A stretch of 64,000 nucleotides of DNA from Bacteroides luti (GCF_900128905.1 NZ_FQTV01000002.1:248001-312000), one strand, 5' to 3'; positions 49,132 through 58,696 are shown, counted from the stretch's first letter. Notes: generated by a model not told the origin, from the letters alone. Made by a program: numbers and translations.

Positions 49132-50011
49132 ATTGTTTATTGCTGATGTAACACAAATATCCTAGCTTGTAAAAAGCGAAAATCTTCATGCTTGGATGGT
49201 TGCTTAGTAACTCTTTCTTCATGAGTTCTCTTGTTTTTTTGAAGATAAAGGATAAGAGGACTTGTAATCTGTATTTTTTTACTTTATTAAACGTGCTTAA
49301 TAAGCGTACGTATCCGTTCAGCTTATCTGAATACCGATAAAGATTTTCAATCCCCATCTCTGTTTTATGAAGAAAAGCATCATTCTTTTCCAGTCCTAAG
49401 TGAAAAAGCGGATTGTCAATATGATTAATCTTTATTTTACGTTTTTCTAACTCAATACCAAAGGCCGTATCCTCATGTCCGTATCCCGAAAACGATTCGT
49501 CAAAAAGAATTTTCTGGAAGATTCTTTTTCTGATCAGAAAGTTGAATGATGAGAATTTAGTATAAGGGTGCACGTTACGTTCCTTTGCAGAATGTTCTTC
49601 TGCTGATATTCCATAATAATAGCGTAGGCTAAATTGCTTTGAAGGTATTGGCCGATCGTATAGTAGACCTCCGCAGATAACGTCGTTGCCATGTATTGCC
49701 GAAACATATTTTTGTAGAAAGTCATTGCTGATGAGGCCGGCGTCGCTATCTATGAATAATAAAAGATCATATTGAGCTTTCTCTGATAAGAAATTCCTAA
49801 TCCTGGCTCGTCCGATATTCTCTTTAAGTTCAATAAACATGCAATTGTTTAACCTGTTTATTTTTCGGTTATTACGTTTCATCTCTTCCTTTGATGCATC
49901 ATCTGCAATAAGGATTTCAACAGGGAAGGATAATGTTTGCGCCTGACGATGAAGCTCTTCAACAAGACCTAAACATTCATAATTATAAGTCGGAATAAGA
50001 ATCGATAGCAT
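49124..50011 (-). CDS. Family 2 glycosyltransferase
   Basis: 295 residues. GT-A fold with SILIPTYNYE at the start, LIADDAS, and the DXD-type motif FIDSDAG near residue 90. The acceptor part has GYGHEDTAFGIELEKR. Cytosolic, transferring a sugar from a nucleotide-sugar to a surface glycan or glycoprotein. It overlaps the convergent gene by 8 bp. Confidence 0.9.
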   Translation of the reverse strand: MLSILIPTYNYECLGLVEELHRQAQTLSFPVEILIADDASKEEMKRNNRKINRLNNCMFIELKENIGRARIRNFLSEKAQYDLLLFIDSDAGLISNDFLQKYVSAIHGNDVICGGLLYDRPIPSKQFSLRYYYGISAEEHSAKERNVHPYTKFSSFNFLIRKRIFQKILFDESFSGYGHEDTAFGIELEKRKIKINHIDNPLFHLGLEKNDAFLHKTEMGIENLYRYSDKLNGYVRLLSTFNKVKKYRLQVLLSFIFKKTRELMKKELLSNHPSMKIFAFYKLGYLCYISNKQFK

Positions 50012-50093
50012 TTTTATTGTTCTATTTGTCGCAAATGTAATATAAATATTACTGATTTAGCTTAATTTGATTTAGTAAATTAAATGAAAAGCT

Positions 50094-50101
50094 TACCTTT
50101 G
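50094..50101 (+). promoter_or_regulatory. -7 box for the DUF5686 gene
   Basis: TAccTTTG, predicted start near 50107, 17 bases before the ATG. Confidence 0.6.
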
Positions 50102-50123
50102 TAGCTCATTTTATTGATATTGT

Positions 50124-52727
50124 ATGAAACAACTATATATCAAGTTCGTTCTCGCATTGTTTGTTATTGCCATTTCGTATACAGCTTCAGCTCACTCAGC
50201 TGTAGTTGTAGGTTCGGTTTCTGAGGTAGCACCATCTCATTTGACAGGTGTTGTGCGTGATTCTGTTACAAATGAACCAATACCTTACGCTTCAGTGTCT
50301 TATGAAGGCAAAGGTGTTGGAAGTATCTCCGATATTAATGGAGCCTATCGTATTACCACACGTAAAGGTTGGAATGAAGTAACTTTTACAGCTGTAGGCT
50401 ATAAAAAGAAAACGGTTAAAATTGTTCCTGGAGTAACAACCAAACTTAGTGTTAAGTTGCAATCTACCGATATACAGCTTACTGAGATTGTTGTAAAACC
50501 CAGGAAAGAGAAATATTCCCGTAAGAATAATCCCGCAGTAGAGTTGATGAAGAAGGTGATTGAACATAAGTCCAGTCAGCGTTTGGAAGAAAATGATTTT
50601 TATCAGTTCGATAAATATCAGAAGCTTACTACTTCAATCAATGATGTAAATCCAGATGATTTTGGTAAAGGTATCTATAAAAAGATGCCATTCCTGGTTA
50701 ATCAGGTTGAGCCTTGTTTGGAAACAAATAAGCTGATTATTCCTTTCTCTGTTCAGGAAACTGCTTCTCAGACTATTTTCCGGAAAAATCCGAAGGATGA
50801 GAAAACGATTATAAAAGGTATCAATACATCGGGAGTTGACGAGCTTTTCTCAACTGGCGATATGATGGGAACTATCCTTAAAGACGTATTTACGGATGTG
50901 AATATTTACGATGACGATATCCGTCTGTTGTCGAGCCGTTTTATTAGCCCTATTTCTTCAAGTTCTGCGATATCTTTCTATAAGTTCTATATTATGGATA
51001 CGCTGAAAGTAGAAAAAGACTCATGTATCCATCTTACATTTGTGCCTAATAATTCACAGGACTTTGGGTTTACTGGTCACCTTTATATTTTGAAAGATTC
51101 TACTTATGCCGTAAAGAAGTGCATAATGAATCTTCCAAAGAAAACGGGTGTGAACTTTGTAGATAACCTCAATATTATTCAGTCATACGAGCAACTTCCT
51201 AATGGTAGATGGGCGCTCAAAGATGATGATATGATCGTTGAACTCTCATTTGTGAAGAATCTGTCGAAATTACAAGTCCGGCGTCTCACCAGATATAGCA
51301 ATTATGCATTTAATGAAATTCAGCCAAAACTGTTTAAGGTAAAGGGGAATACTGTAAAAGAGGTAGATGCTATGATGAAGGACGATGACTTCTGGAATAA
51401 AATGCGTCCGGTTCCGCTTACAGATAAAGAAAACGGTATGGATTTATTTCTTAAGCATCTCGAAGAAATGCCAGGATTTAAGTATATGATTATTGGTTTA
51501 AAGGCATTGATTGAGAATTTTGTTGAAACCGGCAGCAAGGGTCATCCAAGTAAATTCGATTTCGGGCCAATGAATACTATTATAGGCAGTAACACTATTG
51601 AAGGTCTTCGTCTTAGAATTAGCGGACAAACAACAGCCAAGTTGTTCCCTCAGCTTTTCTTAAGCGGATATTATGCATACGGATTCAAGGATAACCGTTC
51701 TAAATATAAAGGAATGGTGGAATATACATTTGATAAGAAAGAATTCCTTGCTAGAGAATTCCCTAAACATTCCATCTCTTTCTCTTATATGTATGATGTA
51801 ATGTCTCCAATGGATAAGTTCCTGAAGACAGATAAAGATAATATGTTTGTGGGACTGAAAACCACAACCGTAGACCAAATGTCTTACGTGCGCGATGCTC
51901 AGTTTAAATACGAACGTGAAACAATGTCTGGCTTCTCAGTTGCTATGACCGTAAAGAACCGCAATGACGAGCCAACAGGTAATCTTTTCTATATAAAGAA
52001 TGATGAGGCTAAAACAAATGTGCACGATATAACAACAACCGAAGCTTCTTTGCAACTTAGGTTTGCACCCGGAGAAACATTTATTAATACCAAAGAACGC
52101 AGATTGCCAATCAATTTCGATGCGCCAATCTTTACTCTTTCTCACACTATGGGTATTAAAGATGTGCTTGGTGGCGATTATAAATTTAATTTTACTGAAG
52201 CAGGTGTTTATAAGAGATTCTGGCTTAAATCGTGGGGTAGACTGGACGCTTATGTTAAAGCTGGTAAGCAATGGGATAAGGTTCCTTTCCCATTATTGAT
52301 TATGCCGGCAGCCAACCTTTCTTACATTACACAAAGGGAGACGTTTAACTTGATAAACAACATGGAATTCCTGAATGATAAGTTTGCTTCATTAGATCTG
52401 ACTTATGATTTGAACGGAAGATTATTTAATCGTATTCCTTTGATTAAGACTCTTAAGTGGAGAGAAGTCTTTAAGTTTAAAGCATTGTACGGAGGTTTGA
52501 GTGATAAGAATAATCCCGATTTAAGTAGCGGTTTGTTCCTGTTCCCAACTCGCGATGGAGTGCCAACCAGTTACGCAATGGGCAAACAACCATATATGGA
52601 ATTCAGTGTGGGTATTTACAATATCTTTAAATTACTTCATATTGAATATACTCGTCGTTTGAATTATCTGAATCATCCAGGTATCAATAAAGATGGTATT
52701 CGTCTTGCAGTAATGCTTAACTTCTAA
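50124..52727 (+). CDS. DUF5686/carboxypeptidase-regulatory-like outer-membrane protein
   Basis: 867 residues. Signal peptide (about 1-24), then a CarboxypepD_reg-like domain (LTGVVRDSVTNEPIPYASVS, then YEGKGVGSISDINGAY; about 39-125), as on many SusC-like proteins. The long DUF5686 region follows, ending in barrel-like strands and a terminal Phe (...IRLAVMLNF). It is likely an outer-membrane protein; no TonB plug was recognised. Function is unknown. Array C begins 40 bp after the stop. Confidence 0.88.
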   Translation: MKQLYIKFVLALFVIAISYTASAHSAVVVGSVSEVAPSHLTGVVRDSVTNEPIPYASVSYEGKGVGSISDINGAYRITTRKGWNEVTFTAVGYKKKTVKIVPGVTTKLSVKLQSTDIQLTEIVVKPRKEKYSRKNNPAVELMKKVIEHKSSQRLEENDFYQFDKYQKLTTSINDVNPDDFGKGIYKKMPFLVNQVEPCLETNKLIIPFSVQETASQTIFRKNPKDEKTIIKGINTSGVDELFSTGDMMGTILKDVFTDVNIYDDDIRLLSSRFISPISSSSAISFYKFYIMDTLKVEKDSCIHLTFVPNNSQDFGFTGHLYILKDSTYAVKKCIMNLPKKTGVNFVDNLNIIQSYEQLPNGRWALKDDDMIVELSFVKNLSKLQVRRLTRYSNYAFNEIQPKLFKVKGNTVKEVDAMMKDDDFWNKMRPVPLTDKENGMDLFLKHLEEMPGFKYMIIGLKALIENFVETGSKGHPSKFDFGPMNTIIGSNTIEGLRLRISGQTTAKLFPQLFLSGYYAYGFKDNRSKYKGMVEYTFDKKEFLAREFPKHSISFSYMYDVMSPMDKFLKTDKDNMFVGLKTTTVDQMSYVRDAQFKYERETMSGFSVAMTVKNRNDEPTGNLFYIKNDEAKTNVHDITTTEASLQLRFAPGETFINTKERRLPINFDAPIFTLSHTMGIKDVLGGDYKFNFTEAGVYKRFWLKSWGRLDAYVKAGKQWDKVPFPLLIMPAANLSYITQRETFNLINNMEFLNDKFASLDLTYDLNGRLFNRIPLIKTLKWREVFKFKALYGGLSDKNNPDLSSGLFLFPTRDGVPTSYAMGKQPYMEFSVGIYNIFKLLHIEYTRRLNYLNHPGINKDGIRLAVMLNF

Positions 52728-52767
52728 GGAAGTATTCTGAATTCGTCTATATAACATTTTAATATCT

Positions 52768-52855
52768 TGTACAAAAGATTGCATTCTTCTGTACAAAACA
52801 ATTAATTCTCCTGTACAGAAGAAATCATTCTTTTGTACAAGAGCATTTTCTTTTC
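52768..52855. repeat. Array C: four 22-bp tandem units with TGTACA cores
   Basis: TGTACA is at 52768, 52790, 52812 and 52834, exactly 22 bp apart, within longer partly palindromic cores (TTGTACAAAAG, TCTGTACAAAAC, CCTGTACAGAAG, TTTGTACAAGAG). TGTACAGAAGAA (52812-52823) pairs with TTCTTTTGTACA (52828-52839) over 12 bp with a 4-base loop and one G-U. It lies between the DUF5686 stop and the rarA promoter. Confidence 0.9.
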
Positions 52856-52911
52856 CCGCCATCGGTTTTAAAATCTTTGGCCGAGAATTATCCATTTTAA
52901 ATATTAATATG

Positions 52912-52919
52912 TACATTTG
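52912..52919 (+). promoter_or_regulatory. -7 box for rarA
   Basis: TAcaTTTG, predicted start near 52925, 57 bp beyond the end of array C. Confidence 0.55.
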
Positions 52920-52942
52920 CTTTTTCATATAACAATAACGAA

Positions 52943-54217
52943 ATGGCACAACCATTAGCAGAAAGACTCCGGCCAAAGTCGCTTGATGACTATATTGGCC
53001 AGAAACATTTAGTGGGAGAAGGGGCAATCTTGCGTAAAATGATAGACGCAGGACGCATTTCGTCATTTATTCTTTGGGGACCTCCCGGAGTAGGTAAAAC
53101 TACCCTTGCACAGATTATAGCAAACAAACTTGAAACTCCCTTTTATACATTGAGTGCAGTCAGTTCGGGCGTGAAAGATGTTCGTGATGTGATTGAAAAA
53201 GCTAAAAGCGGACGTTTCTTTTCACAAGCCAGTCCTATACTTTTTATAGACGAAATTCACCGTTTCAGTAAATCACAGCAAGATTCCTTATTAGGAGCAG
53301 TAGAGCAGGGCACTGTGACACTTATTGGTGCAACAACGGAAAATCCATCTTTCGAGGTTATTCGTCCGTTACTGTCCCGTTGTCAGCTTTATGTGCTTAA
53401 ATCATTAGAAAAAGAAGATTTACTTCAGCTTATAGATCGTGCTATAAATGAGGATCATATCCTGAAGAGTAAAAATATAGTAGTCAAAGAGTCAGATGCT
53501 ATGCTTCGCTATTCCGGTGGAGATGCGCGCAAGTTGCTTAATATACTTGAACTGGTTGTTGAGTCTGATACTGAAGATCCAATAGAGATTACCGATGAAA
53601 AGGTGGTTGACAGGCTTCAGCAAAATCCACTTGCATACGATAAAGACGGAGAAATGCATTATGATATTATTTCCGCTTTTATAAAAAGTATTCGTGGAAG
53701 TGATCCCGACGGAGCAATTTATTGGCTGGCCCGCATGGTGGAAGGGGGAGAAGATCCCGCCTTTATTGCCCGCCGACTGGTAATTTCTGCTTCAGAAGAT
53801 ATAGGTTTGGCAAATCCAAATGCATTGCTACTCGCCAATGCCTGCTTTGATACGCTGATGAAAATAGGATGGCCCGAAGGACGCATCCCTCTGGCACAGA
53901 CAACTATTTATCTGGCAACAAGTCCCAAAAGTAATTCGGCCTACAACGCCATTAATGATGCACTGGAATTAGTTCGTAATACAGGTAATCTGCCTGTGCC
54001 GTTACACCTGCGCAATGCTCCTACAAAGCTGATGAAACAGTTGGGGTATGGCAATGACTATAAATATGCGCACAATTACGAAGGGCATTTTGTAAAACAA
54101 CAATTTCTTCCCGAGGAATTGAAAAACCAATCAATCTGGCATCCGCAGCCAAATCCGGCGGAGGCTAAACTCAAAGAACATATGGTACAACTCTGGGGAG
54201 ATCGTTATAAAGAATAA
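52943..54217 (+). CDS. rarA: Replication-associated recombination protein A (RarA/MgsA)
   Basis: 424 residues, AAA+ ATPase of the clamp-loader type: PLAERLRPKSLDDYIGQKHL opening, Walker A GPPGVGKTT, Walker B LFIDEIHRFSK, sensor TTENPS, and the C-terminal tetramer domain with GGEDPAFIARRLVISASEDIG (given as about 270-295). It works at stalled forks. The next gene follows 20 bp downstream. Confidence 0.96.
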   Translation: MAQPLAERLRPKSLDDYIGQKHLVGEGAILRKMIDAGRISSFILWGPPGVGKTTLAQIIANKLETPFYTLSAVSSGVKDVRDVIEKAKSGRFFSQASPILFIDEIHRFSKSQQDSLLGAVEQGTVTLIGATTENPSFEVIRPLLSRCQLYVLKSLEKEDLLQLIDRAINEDHILKSKNIVVKESDAMLRYSGGDARKLLNILELVVESDTEDPIEITDEKVVDRLQQNPLAYDKDGEMHYDIISAFIKSIRGSDPDGAIYWLARMVEGGEDPAFIARRLVISASEDIGLANPNALLLANACFDTLMKIGWPEGRIPLAQTTIYLATSPKSNSAYNAINDALELVRNTGNLPVPLHLRNAPTKLMKQLGYGNDYKYAHNYEGHFVKQQFLPEELKNQSIWHPQPNPAEAKLKEHMVQLWGDRYKE

Positions 54218-54237
54218 ATTCTAAATTTAATTTGAAT

Positions 54238-55194
54238 ATGAAAATTGTAGTATTAGACGGTTATGGAATGAATCCGGGCGATTTATCGTGGGATGAACTT
54301 AAAGCTTTGGGTGATTGTACTATTTATGATCGCACTTCTGCAGCAGATGTTGTTGCTCGTTCCAAAGATGCAGACGTTATATTAACTAATAAAGTAGAGA
54401 TTAATGCTGAGGTAATTGCTGCTCTTCCAGAGCTGAAATATATTGGCGTAACTGCTACCGGATATAATGTTGTAGATGTTACAGCAGCGAAAGAACGTGG
54501 AATAGTTGTTACCAATACTCCTGCTTACAGTACTATTTCGGTTGCTCAGATGGCATTTGCTCATATTTTGAATATAACTCAGAATGTGGCACATCATTCT
54601 AACGAAGTAAAAAATGGCCGATGGACCAACAGTGAGGATTTCTGCTTCTGGGATACTCCACTTACAGAACTGAGCGGACTAAAACTTGGTATCGTGGGAC
54701 TTGGACGTACTGGTATGGCTACGGCTCGCGTTGCATTTGGTTTTGGAATGAGTGTTTGTGCTTATACTTCTAAATCACAGCTTCAATTGCCACCGGAAAT
54801 TAAGATGATGACAAAAGATGAAATTTTCACTGAATGTGATATTATTAGTCTTCATTGTCCGCTAACCGAAGAAACCCGCGAACTTGTTGATGCAAAACGT
54901 CTGGCAAGTATGAAATCAACGGCTATCCTTATCAACACCGGTCGTGGTTCGCTTATCAATGAGCAAGACTTGGCTGATGCTTTGAATAAAGGAGTTATTT
55001 ATGCTGCCGGATTAGATGTATTGTCATCTGAACCTCCACGTGCAGATAATCCGTTACTTACAGCTAAGAACTGTTTCATCACTCCTCATATAGCATGGGC
55101 TACTAAAGCTTCTCGTGTGAGACTGATGAGTATTGTTGTAGAAAATATTAAAGCATACTCAGCTGGTAAACCGGTTAATAATGTAGCAAAATAA
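54238..55194 (+). CDS. D-2-hydroxyacid dehydrogenase (glycerate dehydrogenase-like)
   Basis: 318 residues from the ATG at 54238. NAD-binding VGLGRTGMATA, INTGRGSLINE and the catalytic His in ITPHIAWAT, with Arg in the NTGRG segment and Glu in the DVLSSEPP segment. It reduces 2-oxo acids such as hydroxypyruvate. It is 20 bp after rarA and ends at a terminator. The precise substrate is not clear. Confidence 0.92.
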   Translation: MKIVVLDGYGMNPGDLSWDELKALGDCTIYDRTSAADVVARSKDADVILTNKVEINAEVIAALPELKYIGVTATGYNVVDVTAAKERGIVVTNTPAYSTISVAQMAFAHILNITQNVAHHSNEVKNGRWTNSEDFCFWDTPLTELSGLKLGIVGLGRTGMATARVAFGFGMSVCAYTSKSQLQLPPEIKMMTKDEIFTECDIISLHCPLTEETRELVDAKRLASMKSTAILINTGRGSLINEQDLADALNKGVIYAAGLDVLSSEPPRADNPLLTAKNCFITPHIAWATKASRVRLMSIVVENIKAYSAGKPVNNVAK

Positions 55195-55225
55195 TAACTG
55201 ATAATTCGTTATAATTGTATAAAGA

Positions 55226-55264
55226 AGAGGTTGTTGCTTTTAAATAAAGTAACAGCCTCTTTTT
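55226..55264 (+). terminator. Terminator after the hydroxyacid dehydrogenase gene
   Basis: Stem AGAGGTTGTT/AACAGCCTCT with inner CTTT/AAAG pairing, then T's. Confidence 0.8.
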
Positions 55265-55278
55265 ATTTAAAAAACATT

Positions 55279-55356
55279 TTCTATTGGAAACTTGTTTTAT
55301 TAGAAAATAGTAATACCTTTGCGAAATAATTCCATTGGAAAATATTAATATTGGAA
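55279..55356 (+). promoter_or_regulatory. Promoter bracketed by TTCCATTGGAA-type operator palindromes
   Basis: -7 box TAccTTTG at 55314-55321. Palindrome-like sites: TTCTATTGGAA (55279), TTTTATTAGAA (55295), TTCCATTGGAA (55330, perfect 5-1-5) and TAATATTGGAA (55346). They form two pairs, each 16 bp centre to centre, one pair on each side of the promoter. Likely operators for the MarR protein encoded two genes on. Confidence 0.65.
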
Positions 55357-55391
55357 TTTTATAAATGGTTATCTAAAAAACATAATAGGAA

Positions 55392-57857
55392 ATGAGTAAA
55401 GAAAAGTACATTATTATTGGAGGAGTAGCTGGAGGTGCAACAACAGCTGCCAGAATCAGACGTATAAATGAGGATGTTGAGATTGTCTTGTTCGAAAAGG
55501 GAGATTATATCTCTTATGCTAATTGTGGTCTACCTTATTATATAGGTGGAGTTATAAGCGAACGTGAAAATTTATTTTTGCAAACTCCGGAATCGTTTGG
55601 CTTACGTTTCAATATAGATGTAAGAGTTCATTCGGAAGTAATCAGTATTGATCGCAATAACAAAGAAGTTATTGTTCGTTCTCAAAGCGGAGAAGAATAC
55701 AAAGAGAAATACGATAAGCTTTTGTTATCTCCGGGAGCTGCACCTGTTCGTCCTGCTTTTCCTGGAATTGATTTAGATGGCATTTTTACTTTACGTAATG
55801 TAAATGATACAGATGCCATAAAAAACTATATGGATACCCATTCGGTGAAAAAGGCTGTTGTAGTTGGAGCCGGATTCATCGGTTTGGAGATGGCCGAGAA
55901 TCTTCAGCATGCCGGAGCAGAAGTTTCCATCATTGAAATGCTCAATCAGGTAATGCCACCAATTGATTATTCTATGGCCTCACTTGTACATCAACACTTG
56001 CAGGATAAAGGAGTGAATCTGTATCTGGAACATGCAGTAAGTGCGTTTACAAAAAAAGGAAACTCCATCGAGGTGGTTTTTAAAAACGGCAAATGTATAA
56101 TGGCCGATCTGGTAATTCTATCCATTGGTGTACGTCCCGAAACTACATTGGCTAAACAAGCCGGATTGAAAATAGGGGAGAGGGGAGGAATTGCGGTAAA
56201 CGATTATCTTCAGACTTCCGACGAAAATATTTATGCCGTTGGTGATGCTATTGAGTATAAGCATCCTATAACCGGAAAACCATGGCTGAATTATCTGGCT
56301 GGTCCGGCCAACAGACAAGCACGTATATGTGCAGACAATATGTTACTTGGTAACAAAATAAAATATGAAGGAGCTATAGGAACTGCAATAGCAAAAGTCT
56401 TCGATCTGACTGTTGCTTCTACAGGAATGGCTGCAAAGCAATTAAAGAAAGAAGAAATCCCTTATATATCTTCAGTAACTCATTCGGGTTCTCATGCCGG
56501 TTATTATCCTAACGCTCTACAAATGAGTATTAAAATCACCTTTAGTCCGGAGAACGGAAAACTTTTTGGTGCTCAGATTGTGGGATACGATGGCGTTGAT
56601 AAACGACTCGACCAGATAGCACTGCTGATTAAACAACAAGGTACGATTTATGATTTGATTCAACTGGAACATGCGTATGCTCCTCCTTTCTCATCAGCAA
56701 AAGATCCTATTGCTATTGCCGGATATGTGGCAGAGAACATTCTGCTGAAAAGAATGAATATTATTACCTGGAGACAACTGCAACAAGCTCAGGATGGTAT
56801 AATTCTGGATGTGCGTACTCCTGATGAATTCTCACTGGGAGCAATTCCGGGTGCAGTAAATATTCCAATAGATGGAATAAGAGATCATTTGAACGAAATT
56901 CCTCAGGATAAGAACATTTATATCTATTGTGCAGTAGGACTGAGAGGTTATCTTGCTTCAAGAGTGCTGATGCAGCATGGTTTTAACAATGTGTTTAATC
57001 TGTCGGGAGGATATAAGCTATATCAGGCAGCAACAACTCCTGTAGTTCTTAATGATAAAGACATGATTGCCTGCTCTTTAGGCTTGAGAGATAGCAATGC
57101 TAATAAAATGGAGATAGAAACTATCAAGATAGATGCTTGTGGATTGCAATGCCCTGGCCCTATCATGAAATTGAAAAAGAGTATAGAAGGTATTAATATT
57201 GGCGAACGTCTCGAAGTTATCTCAACCGATCCGGCTTTTCGTCGTGATTCTCAGGCGTGGTGTAATATGACAGGACATAAAATGATCTCACAATCAGCCG
57301 ATTCAGGCAAGTATATTTCAGTTATTGAAAAAGTGGAAAAGAAGAAAGTTTCTAATGAAATTAGCGAAGTATCAGTCGAAAATAACAATAAGGGGAAAAC
57401 TTTTATTATGTTTAGTGATGATTTAGACAAAGCTTTGGCTACTTTTGTACTCGCAAATGGAGCTGTTGCTACAGGAGAGAAGGTAACTATCTTCTTTACG
57501 TTCTGGGGATTGAATGCAATTAAGAGAACAAAAAAACCAAAAGTTCAGAAAGACATCTTTGGAAAAATGTTTTCGATGATGCTTCCTTCGGATACTATGG
57601 CATTGAAGCTTTCTAAAATGCACATGATGGGAATTGGCAGTAAAATGATGCGGTTTATCATGAAAAAGAAAGGTATCGATTCTTTGGAATCATTACGTCA
57701 GCAAGCTATTGATAGTGGAGTGGAATTTATTGCTTGTCAGATGTCAATGGATGTAATGGGAGTGAAAGAAGAAGAACTGCTCGATAATGTTACAATTGGA
57801 GGAGTGGCTACATATATGGAACGAGCTGACAAATCCAATATCAACCTGTTTATTTGA
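55392..57857 (+). CDS. Four-domain flavoprotein: CoA-disulfide reductase-like, rhodanese, TusA, DsrE
   Basis: 821 residues. Domain 1 (1-445): NAD(P)H/FAD disulfide reductase fold with GGVAGGATTAAR and active-site Cys45 in YANCGLPYY. Domain 2 (about 455-545): rhodanese with active-site Cys513 in YCAVGLRG. Domain 3 (about 575-650): TusA-like with ACGLQCPGP, Cys583 and Cys587. Domain 4 (about 660-821): DsrE/F-like with IACQMSMDVMGV. The set suggests transfer of sulfane sulfur between cysteines and its reduction with NAD(P)H, in the cytosol. It is in an operon with the MarR regulator (15 bp gap). Confidence 0.9.
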   Translation: MSKEKYIIIGGVAGGATTAARIRRINEDVEIVLFEKGDYISYANCGLPYYIGGVISERENLFLQTPESFGLRFNIDVRVHSEVISIDRNNKEVIVRSQSGEEYKEKYDKLLLSPGAAPVRPAFPGIDLDGIFTLRNVNDTDAIKNYMDTHSVKKAVVVGAGFIGLEMAENLQHAGAEVSIIEMLNQVMPPIDYSMASLVHQHLQDKGVNLYLEHAVSAFTKKGNSIEVVFKNGKCIMADLVILSIGVRPETTLAKQAGLKIGERGGIAVNDYLQTSDENIYAVGDAIEYKHPITGKPWLNYLAGPANRQARICADNMLLGNKIKYEGAIGTAIAKVFDLTVASTGMAAKQLKKEEIPYISSVTHSGSHAGYYPNALQMSIKITFSPENGKLFGAQIVGYDGVDKRLDQIALLIKQQGTIYDLIQLEHAYAPPFSSAKDPIAIAGYVAENILLKRMNIITWRQLQQAQDGIILDVRTPDEFSLGAIPGAVNIPIDGIRDHLNEIPQDKNIYIYCAVGLRGYLASRVLMQHGFNNVFNLSGGYKLYQAATTPVVLNDKDMIACSLGLRDSNANKMEIETIKIDACGLQCPGPIMKLKKSIEGINIGERLEVISTDPAFRRDSQAWCNMTGHKMISQSADSGKYISVIEKVEKKKVSNEISEVSVENNNKGKTFIMFSDDLDKALATFVLANGAVATGEKVTIFFTFWGLNAIKRTKKPKVQKDIFGKMFSMMLPSDTMALKLSKMHMMGIGSKMMRFIMKKKGIDSLESLRQQAIDSGVEFIACQMSMDVMGVKEEELLDNVTIGGVATYMERADKSNINLFI

Positions 57858-57872
57858 TAATAATTGAAATAA

Positions 57873-58238
57873 ATGATAAAAGTAATCTGTCAGCTGAGAG
57901 ACATTAATATTGCCATGAATGATCTTGAAATACAGCTGAATGATAAATATGGCGTTGGTTTAAATGAAGCAATGGCTCTCTGTTGTCTTTCAGAAGGTCG
58001 TTTGTCGGCATCCGAAATTGCAGAAATGACTGGGATGACATCATCTCACTGTTCTAAAGTAATAAGGTCTGTTGAACAGAAGATGCTTATTGAACGTAGT
58101 CTGGGAGAAAATGATAAGCGACAAATGTACTTTAATCTGAATAAAGAGGGAAAGAAGGTTTTGTCGCAGATAAAATGTAAAGGTCTTGTTTTACCGGAAA
58201 TATTGCAACCTGTCCTTGGACATTGTGATGAAGAATAG
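57873..58238 (+). CDS. MarR-family winged-helix regulator
   Basis: 121 residues, a short MarR/HTH_27-like winged helix: LSASEIAEMTGMTSSHCSKV recognition region, then the wing EKDKRQ-like ENDKRQMYFNLNKEGKK. It has Cys at 40, 41 and 58, which could sense sulfur or oxidants. It follows the flavoprotein gene, so it probably represses its own operon through the palindromes around 55279-55356. Confidence 0.85.
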   Translation: MIKVICQLRDINIAMNDLEIQLNDKYGVGLNEAMALCCLSEGRLSASEIAEMTGMTSSHCSKVIRSVEQKMLIERSLGENDKRQMYFNLNKEGKKVLSQIKCKGLVLPEILQPVLGHCDEE

Positions 58239-58265
58239 CTAGAGACATTTCTTTCTTTAGATAAC

Positions 58266-58304
58266 AAAAGCACGGTGGTCTTATTAATTCCACCGTGCTT
58301 TTTT
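58266..58304 (+). terminator. Terminator of the flavoprotein-MarR operon
   Basis: 13-bp stem AAAAGCACGGTGG/CCACCGTGCTTTT with an 11-base loop, then T's. Confidence 0.9.
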
Positions 58305-58696
58305 GCTTTAATTCTAAATTGGAACGTTTTTAGACTTTATATTTTATTGAATATGAGGAATGAAACACATTTTAACTCGACGAACTACTCATAAATAGAA
58401 AAAAATAAGGTTGTTTTCTGTCTTACTATTTTATTTTTAAAGATAATAACTTGATTATTAGGCGCGGGCGTTTTAGTAACACCCCGTAAGAATGCTAAAA
58501 AATAGCATAGTTGCCCGCACAATTAAAAGCTTTTTCTAGATATCATAAATTCTTCATTTATAAGAATTCCTAAAAAGGAAGTTCATTAGCTTTGTAGGAA
58601 CATTGCGCAGGTGTAACGTCGCAGACAGATTATTAATAGCTTGAATTTAAAGATTGAAAGTTCTGAATTATAGCTTGATTAAATTCTTTTTATAAT
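58305..58696. other. Intergenic with a structured GC-rich element
   Basis: No gene. Contains nested hairpins at 58462-58520: outer GCGGGC/GCCCGC with an inner ATGCTA/TAGCAT stem. Another pair of short hairpins (AATTCTT/AAGAATT, TTCCT/AGGAA) lies near 58548-58580. TAgcTTTG at 58587-58594 could start a small RNA ending at the 58744 hairpin. Confidence 0.35.
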
